From: Sinotaia quadrata | Lineage: Eukaryota; Mollusca; Gastropoda; Architaenioglossa; Viviparidae | Direction: 5' to 3' | DNA: 64,000 nucleotides | Assembly (NCBI GenBank): GCA_028829895.1 | Contig: CM054182.1 | Location: 85,306,046 to 85,370,045, forward strand | Shown: one piece after another, positions 58,568-64,000 of the stretch | How the letters are laid out: every line of letters begins with the position of its first letter | Position numbering within the stretch: position 1 is the stretch's first letter | Position numbers and translations under genes: made by a program | The notes under the pieces: generated by a model | Told to the model about the DNA's origin: nothing | What the model saw: the letters and a program-made list of their open reading frames with translations, nothing else | Database searches by the model: none

Positions 58568-60838
58568 CTGAAAGCAAGACAAATCAATGTTTCAGCCTAA
58601 CAACAAAGTTCAAAACTCTTAGAATAGCAAATGATGTTGAATACATGTATAGCATAATGTCTTAGTGCTTGGCTCAAACACAAACTTAAAAAGCAAACTA
58701 AAAATCCACCCTAAATGTAGCTGAAACTAACAACCTAAATATAGCTATAAGCAATTTAATAGCTAAAACTTAAAATAAGATGCAACAATAAATCAATCTA
58801 AACAAATTCCTAGACACTTAGATTATTTCAATTTATTTATTTAATTAAAATAATGAAAAAACAAATTATCATTAAACAATACACAATTCTAAAAAACAAA
58901 TGCAAAAATAAAAAACAAAAAGAAATGGTGTGCAAACATTTATTTGAATTTCTTGTACAATAGTGTTATTTTCTACAATTCCATTATTATCACTTTCACT
59001 CTCAGATAACCGTTGTTTTGTTCATAATTATCAAGCATTGCAACTACAACAGATAGTATATCATCATGCTAAAGACAAGGGAAGCTATCTTAGAAAGCAC
59101 AGGATGAAGAACATTTTTTGATCACTAAAATATTGATTAAGTCTCTGACAAAAATTAACAGCCACAGCTTCATGTTATGCTTATGAATGCAGCCATTTGC
59201 ATAGGGAAGATATTTAAACTTCAATCCGCTGACTAGAATATTCTCTCGCTCTACATATATATATAAACATAATTGTGATGCTGTCTAGGAAAACCCGGTT
59301 ACAGTCACTACAAGTGATTTTGTGCTACAGCCATTTCTAGTCATTTACTCCCCTTTGATAGTCCAGGGAAGTATATACTTTAAAAAAAATGTATAGTAAA
59401 AAATCTATCTGATATAAATTAAAATTAAAAAAAAAATAAACATGAGATTTTGTACTTTAATAAATTATAAAATCCCATTTTTGATTTTTTTTCACTTAAG
59501 CACTACAGCCATTTGCAGTCGTTTACTCCCCTTTGATAGTCTAGGGAGGTATATACTTAAAAAAATGTATAGTGAAAAAATTATCTGACATTACTAGAGC
59601 AAATTATCATACCTTTAGTTTCTGCAAAACCAAAGGGTAGAAAAATCTACTTCTGTATTGAAGATTCCTGAATTTTGTCACAGAATTATTCGCTCTTTTT
59701 CAAGTCTTTTTAGACTCATTCAAACACAGAATTTTAAGATCTATTATGGATCAAACTACCTTTCCTCTGGCTGAAGTCAGGATGGTGGCAAAGCAAAGTA
59801 ATTCAATTCTTGTCTGTTACTCTAAGTTACTACCTCTGTCATATGTTTACAACACACGTTTATCCATAGGTCAAGGTATTTTTTCACGCCTAACCTTTCA
59901 TGGGTGATGAATTGCTATCAATTAATCCTCCCCATTGATGCTTCTGGGTTTTTTGCTTACTACTGTGAATTTATTTTAATTAGCTTTCATTGTCCTACAC
60001 TGTATTTTAACTTAAAAACATCTGGTCTCTCTCTACTTGTAAGTTAGATGATTGGGCTAAATGTGTATGCATCCCTTTCACTTTTATACCAGTGCACCTT
60101 ACACCGTTTGAATCAATATATTTACTATTTTAATATTTATAGAAATGCGACCAAGAAAAAATTAATAGATAGAGAGAGAATGACACACCCAGGAAGGACA
60201 TATTTTCTCCCACTATTTACTTGAAAATGGCTAATTTGTTATACTACTAAAAAACAAAAGATAAAGCATTTATTAATATTCCATGTATTTCTTTCTAAAG
60301 AGTGGACTTGATTGTAAAATACTTTGAATTTTATTATTACAATAGTCTACTGCTCTATCTTTATACACCAACACATTGTCCTTCAGGCATTATAGAGAGA
60401 ACAGACTGGCAACATATTGTGACAAAGGAGTGAAAGAATTAATAACCTTTAAATAAGGCATAATTATTTTTTTCAATTATTGTTGCAACAATAATAACTC
60501 TGACTCACTGATATGAACACTAAATTAACTACATACTAGATTTTATTCAATCTTCCCATTTTGATTTACAATCCCCATTAAGAAGTAACAATAGGTTAGA
60601 GGGTTTACAAGTCATGCATTTAACAATTACATCCCATAATGCTTTAAGAGTGGTGGCAGAAAGCTGTTGGTACTCAAAAAGTGCTATTACTAGTGTTAGG
60701 ATAGAATTATAATTGCAAAATAAAATTATAACTATAAAACAGACAATTGTTCTAAGACTTCTTATTAATATCTTTGGATAATTTAAAATGAACCTTATAG
60801 TAATTTTTACTTTTCTAGTTCTAGGCACAAAAAAATAC
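58568..60838. other. Copy A intron with a local duplication
   Basis: Two copies of a roughly 95 bp segment (CTACAGCCATTT, then GTCATTTACTCCCCTTTGAT, then GTATATACTT) lie at 59325-59422 and 59502-59597, separated by 80 bp of A-rich sequence. Otherwise AT-rich with nothing recognised. Confidence 0.65.
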
Positions 60839-60968
60839 CTGCAGGAAGCACCATGTTTTAATTTGCAATCGCTGGAACAGCAAAGATCTTCTTGATCATG
60901 CACAAATCCAGCATCACACTCTTCACCTTTCTCAATAACAGCATTACCACATACAGGCTCAGAAGTCA
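60839..60968 (-). CDS. ADAM17: ADAM17-like copy A, disintegrin exon 1
   Basis: A 130 bp exon with acceptor TTTTCCTGACAG (AG at 60970-60969) and donor TGCAG|GTATTT (GT at 60838-60837). Residues include SEPVCGNAVIEKGEECDAGF, then DLCCSSDCKLKHGASC. The V-C-G-N-x-x-x-x-x-G-E-E-C-D-x-G start defines the disintegrin domain; CC-x-x-D-C-x-L-K-x-G-x-x-C is the ADAM17 form, lacking the integrin-binding loop of snake-type disintegrins. It begins mid-codon, so a metalloprotease exon must precede it; none was found between here and the right edge. Confidence 0.95.
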
Positions 60969-61974
60969 CTGTCAGGAAAAATGAAACAATGTCAATTCCA
61001 AAGCTGAGACAAACAAGTGTCAGTACTCTACTCTTCGCAAATGTTATGGATCCTAATAATCTATTGCAGTTTTATAGACTCAATCTAAAAACAAATATGT
61101 CACAGATTAATCTTCCTGAAATGAAAAGTACATGGAAGTGTGAAATGTTTAAAGTGAATAAATAAAATGGACTTCCTGGACAGAAACTGCATAACAGTAT
61201 TTTTTCTGTCTAGAGGAAAAAGTAATCAATTTGATGATTTTCTTCAAAATTACAATTTATAACAATATTTTGTCTAAATTTTCAGTAAATAAGTAAAATA
61301 ACCTTTCTTATATGAAAATAACAGACTATTTTCTGAGAAAACACTCAAGAAAATAAAATATACTCAAACTACAATAATATGTAATAGAATACTGTTGTTA
61401 GTATATAAATAGTAATAAATTCATTAGTAAAAAATAAATATATAATAATATTTATAAGTGAATTATAAATAAAAAGTAATAAAACCAAAATGGAAAAAAA
61501 TAGGCAAAATTATGAGTAGTTTAGTTTCTGGAGTAAACAAACAAGCACTGCAATGGCAAAGTCATGCACATTAAACTATAAATTTTAACAAATTAAAGAG
61601 GGCATAGTTGCTGCATGTGTAAACAAACGCTAAAAGAAAATGTCACTTACTATTGTAAATGCATTTCTATATATTTTAACTAAGTTGTTATTCATTAAAT
61701 TCTTCATCATTATTTATCTGCATTGATAGTACTATTTGCATAAATCCAAAATTGGAAGCAAACTTATTCTCATGATTTATTACAAGAATCTAAGTGGAAT
61801 GAGTAAAAGTGTAATTAATAATTTTGTGAAATCAGCCCTTCTACTATAACTTGTATAAGATTGCTTCACTATTCACATAGAAGTGAGAGGTACATACATG
61901 GTCGTAACTTATATGAAAATGATTTAAAGCAAAAGCATAATGGGTCAGCTAAGCAAAAATGTTAAAAGCCTGAA
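60969..61974. other. Copy A intron, AT-rich
   Basis: Nothing recognised on either strand. No zinc-binding HExxH exon was found here or up to position 64000. Confidence 0.5.
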
Positions 61975-62432
61975 GTAGAAAAATTAATAATGCATTATTC
62001 ACACATATATATATTTAATAACTAAATAGGATAAGCATGAATTTGAACAAATGCACTAAAACAAAACAAATAATACATTACTCACAGAAAATCTATACAA
62101 AGTAAATAAAAAATATAAATCTAAACAATTGCACTAGAACAATAAAACACATGATGTATTACTCACAAATGCTACATAAAATAAATAAGCATAAATTTAA
62201 CCCTTTGAACCCTGGCCACTCAGCCCCTAAAACCTCATTCCCCTGGGCTCTCAAGCAAAAAATGCATAAAATGGACACAAGCAAATTAATTACTGTTGAA
62301 AACCATGAATTCAATTTTAATTCTTCTGTCTCAAATCAATTGACCTGACCATTTCCAATGTCCCTGTTAATGTGCCAGTCCTCCCAGTAGGTAGACCCTT
62401 TCTTTAGGGGGCACAGATAGCTTTTACAACAG

Positions 62433-62693
62433 GACCGGATCTTCAAGGGACCAGAAACAGAACTAGATCGTCAAGGGACCAGAAACAAAACTAGATCTTC
62501 AAGGGACCAGAAACAGAACTAGATCTTTAAGGGACCAGAAACAACTAGATCTTCAAGGGACCAGAAACAGAACTAGATCTTCAAGGGACCAGAAACAGAA
62601 CTAGATCTTCAAGGGACCAGAAACAGGACCAGATCTTCAAGGGACCAGAAACAGAACTAGATCTTCAAGGGACCAGAAACAGATCTAGATTGA
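62433..62693. repeat. 28 bp minisatellite inside the piggyBac element, about 9 copies
   Basis: Units of GGGACCAGAAACAGAACTAG followed by ATCTTCAA, very uniform. It replaces most of the region where the transposase core would be. Confidence 0.97.
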
Positions 62694-62884
62694 TTGTCAT
62701 CTGATATACACATTTCGCCACTTAAATGAGTGTCAAATTCCATTTTGATGTCACTTTCACAATAATCAATATCTAGATCTAATTCCAGCTCCTCATAATC
62801 AATGAGTCCAAGTTCAACAACTTGTTCCATTGTTAGCCTTTTAGAACTGCCATTTCCCAGATTTTTAGCACACCTTTCTATCAT
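62657..62884 (-). pseudogene. Truncated piggyBac-like transposase N-terminus
   Basis: 75 codons starting MIERCAKNLGNGSSKRLTME, then an acidic stretch (LGLIDYEELELDLDIDY, CESDIKMEF). The last residues (SRSVSGPLKI) are read from the minisatellite, which supplies the stop. An acidic leader is common at the N-terminus of piggyBac transposases. The DDD catalytic domain and C-terminal zinc finger are absent. Identification rests mainly on the element's ends. Confidence 0.5.
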
Positions 62885-63300
62885 GTAAAGGATTTAAAAA
62901 TTGAAAAATTAATTAAATTAACTTACCACAAGACGTAGTATGTCATGATGCCAATATTTTTCACACATTTTAATGTCTGGACTTGATTATCTTAGGTGAG
63001 GTATGTGAAACCTAAATATTAGTCACTCCTGGAATGGACTGTTTATGACTAAAAAAGCAGGATCTCAGGTTCAAAGGGTTAAATAACTGCACTAAAACCA
63101 CAAAAATATATTATTCACTTTACAGCTATATAAAATAAATACAAATCTAAACAACTTCACTGGGAAATTAAAAAAAACAAACTAATGAATTAGTCACTTA
63201 ATAGGAAAACAAAGTAAATAAATAAACCTAAATCTAAACAATTGCACTGGAACCACAAATCTATTAATATATTAATACAACTTTAAAAAAGCAAAACAAT

Positions 63301-64000
63301 CTATAGGTTTACATTATCCAGTCACCTATCTAGCAGTACATTGCAGTAATTTATAGAGAGCAAGAGAATGATTGCACTTAATTTTTATAGCAATATACAT
63401 GTAATATGAAAAGTAAAGTGATTCACAGCAAAATAAACTTAAAAAAAAAAAAAGAATAAAAAAAAAATACTATTTAAAAAATAATTTGAAGGTCTTGGGT
63501 ACAGACAAAAATAATAATTCTGAAGACAAAATAAATATATTACAAAAAAAACAACTTTAACTCGTAAACTAATTTTGCTCTTAACATATTTTTTGACAAA
63601 GATGGACAGGTATTTGAAGAGGATGGGGTTTAAATGAGAAGTTGCTCTACCACAAGAATGGAATGGCTTCCATGTGAAATATTGATTTTTCACAAGAAGT
63701 GTGCTGATGAGGTTGTACTGGAATAATTAAGTACTTTGAAATAATGGTTGAGCATTATCCCTTAATGTGGCAGACTGGGAAAGAAAAAGCATAGAAAAAA
63801 ATACAACCCCAAAGAGTATTTTTTTAAAGAAAAAAGATCAACAACAACAAAAAATCTCTCTTACTAGTACTCTTTGGCTGATATTTCTAATTATGGTACT
63901 CTTCATGGTTTCATTAAATGAATACTGATCTCAATAACTGATAAAAGTAGCCAGTAAACAACTTTACATTTGTAAAATTACTGAAAATATATATTAACCC
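63301..64000. other. AT-rich, nothing recognised
   Basis: Includes an A-run near 63440-63470. The upstream exon of copy A expected in this direction was not found. Confidence 0.5.

Larger units (their letters stand above)
62201..63078 (-). mobile_element. Short piggyBac-type element, complete ends
   Basis: An 878 bp element with matching ends CCCTTTGAACC (perfect over 11 bp as inverted repeats) flanked by TTAA on both sides (62197-62200 and 63079-63082). TTAA target duplication with CCC termini is diagnostic of piggyBac. Its only ORF is a 75-codon acidic frame on the minus strand, near the end where a transposase N-terminus would sit. The remaining interior is largely a 28 bp minisatellite. 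It is therefore an internally deleted, non-autonomous derivative. Confidence 0.88.
61975..63300. repeat. Imperfect array (about 75 bp unit) interrupted by a transposon
   Basis: Units containing AAATCTAAACAATTGCACTA, GAACAATAAAACA, TATTACTCACA and ACATAAAATAAATA lie on both sides of the element at 62201-63078. About three copies are to its left and three to its right, in the same phase across the insertion. Confidence 0.85.

Overview
The window is intron-rich, AT-rich animal nuclear DNA. Coding sequence is confined to short exons (39-134 bp) with GT...AG borders, separated by kilobases of minisatellites and decayed transposons. Repeat load and protein divergence suggest an invertebrate, most likely a mollusc and possibly a cephalopod. 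That placement is inference; nothing here fixes the species.

The window holds parts of two ADAM17/TACE-like (membrane-anchored disintegrin metalloprotease) genes in the same orientation, both on the minus strand. Copy A occupies about 61.0 to 36.1 kb. It has its disintegrin, membrane-proximal/CANDIS, transmembrane and cytoplasmic exons and ends at a stop codon at 36105-36107; its signal, pro- and protease exons would lie beyond the right edge. Copy B starts at about 20.7 kb with a signal-peptide exon and continues through four prodomain exons to 4.7 kb. Its protease and later exons would lie beyond the left edge. All exon-exon phases are consistent in both chains. The simplest reading is a head-to-tail tandem duplication, although an assembly rearrangement of one gene would look similar.

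Region by region: 1-20.7 kb is copy B (5' exons and introns), with a complete hAT-type MITE (1347-1514), a piggyBac-like remnant near 9.0-9.5 kb and a hairpin-rich segment at 14.3-15.4 kb. From 16.1 to 25.7 kb, two inverted copies of a roughly 1.8 kb repeat flank exon 1 and the promoter region of copy B. The right-hand copy is preceded by two tandemly duplicated plus-strand ORFs of unknown function. From 25.7 to 36.1 kb is intergenic and dominated by different minisatellites and an LTR-like element. From 36.1 to 61 kb are the copy A exons, with introns holding arrays, a Mutator-like transposase pseudogene, a GC-richer insert, further LTR-like copies and a third copy of the 16-kb repeat. At 62-63.1 kb a short piggyBac-type element (TTAA target, matching CCCTTTGAACC ends) is inserted in a tandem array.

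No rRNA, tRNA, CRISPR or operon-like structure was seen. Most long ORFs in the window are artefacts of tandem arrays or AT-rich chance frames. Exon calls rest on translation, splice signals, phase continuity and remembered family architecture; no search was run.
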